Positions 63,833 through 64,000 of a DNA stretch of 64,000 bases are shown here, one piece after another. The DNA is from Sorex araneus (taxonomy: Eukaryota; Chordata; Mammalia; Eulipotyphla; Soricidae), in NCBI RefSeq assembly GCF_027595985.1, contig NC_073302.1, forward strand, positions 406,009,503 to 406,073,502. Reading direction: 5' to 3'. Every line of letters begins with the position of its first letter. The first letter of the stretch is position 1. The notes below the pieces were generated by a model. That model was not told where the DNA came from. It did no database searches and saw only the letters and a program-made list of their open reading frames with translations. A program made the position numbers and the translations under genes.

Positions 63833-64000
63833 AAAATCTAGTGGATGCATTGCTTTTAGAAAAAGCAACAAAAGCAACAAATAGTAGCAATAGGGTTTCA
63901 ACCAATTATCCCCTAGTCCAAAAACAATACTACCAACATTTTGTGGTTTTCCTTCATTCTATTGAAAATTTGCTTTCTTAGATGGTTATAAGTTAATCAG

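Overview
This is nuclear genomic DNA from a small insectivorous mammal, most likely a shrew (Soricidae, probably Sorex). The evidence is a dense population of two tRNA-headed SINEs whose consensus I recognise as shrew-type ('ggctggagcgatagcacagc...gggttcgattcc'), together with LINE-1, LINE-2 and MIR remnants and one recognisable protein-coding gene with mammalian exon structure. Species assignment rests on memory of the SINE consensus, not on a search.

The one gene is PIK3CG (phosphoinositide 3-kinase catalytic subunit gamma, p110-gamma), on the + strand in the right-hand part of the window. A candidate untranslated first exon ends near 39570. The large first coding exon occupies about 41674-43723, and eight more coding exons lie at 47162-47227, 47341-47566, 49618-49721, 52878-53024, 54606-54696, 55507-55637, 56780-56891 and 58723-58880. 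All junctions have GT/AG signals and compatible phases. Joined, they give 988 codons with no internal stop, ending at a KFQ that precedes the final kinase exon, which lies beyond the right edge. The adaptor-binding, Ras-binding, C2 and helical domains and most of the kinase domain are present, including the ATP lysine, the DRHN catalytic loop and the DFG motif. The 5' end of the reading frame is unusual: the usual mammalian initiator region is disrupted, and the first usable ATG corresponds to human Met23.

The left 39 kb is gene-poor intergenic DNA upstream of PIK3CG. It holds many SINE copies of both families, L1 fragments and a U6 snRNA retropseudogene (9088-9191). It also holds a long polypyrimidine tract (12166-12488), a composite SINE plus L1-tailed insertion bracketed by one target-site duplication (23400-24253), and a 5'-inverted ('twin-primed') L1 (27383-29375). 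An L1 5' portion at about 34350-36804 has a decayed ORF1 but an open endonuclease domain.

The introns of PIK3CG carry further SINEs (several with clear target-site duplications), an antisense L1 3' end, MIR and L2 fragments and microsatellites. I found no second protein-coding gene, no functional tRNA or rRNA gene and no CRISPR array. I found no previously undescribed gene system; the most notable observations are the altered PIK3CG start and the structure of several retroelement insertions.
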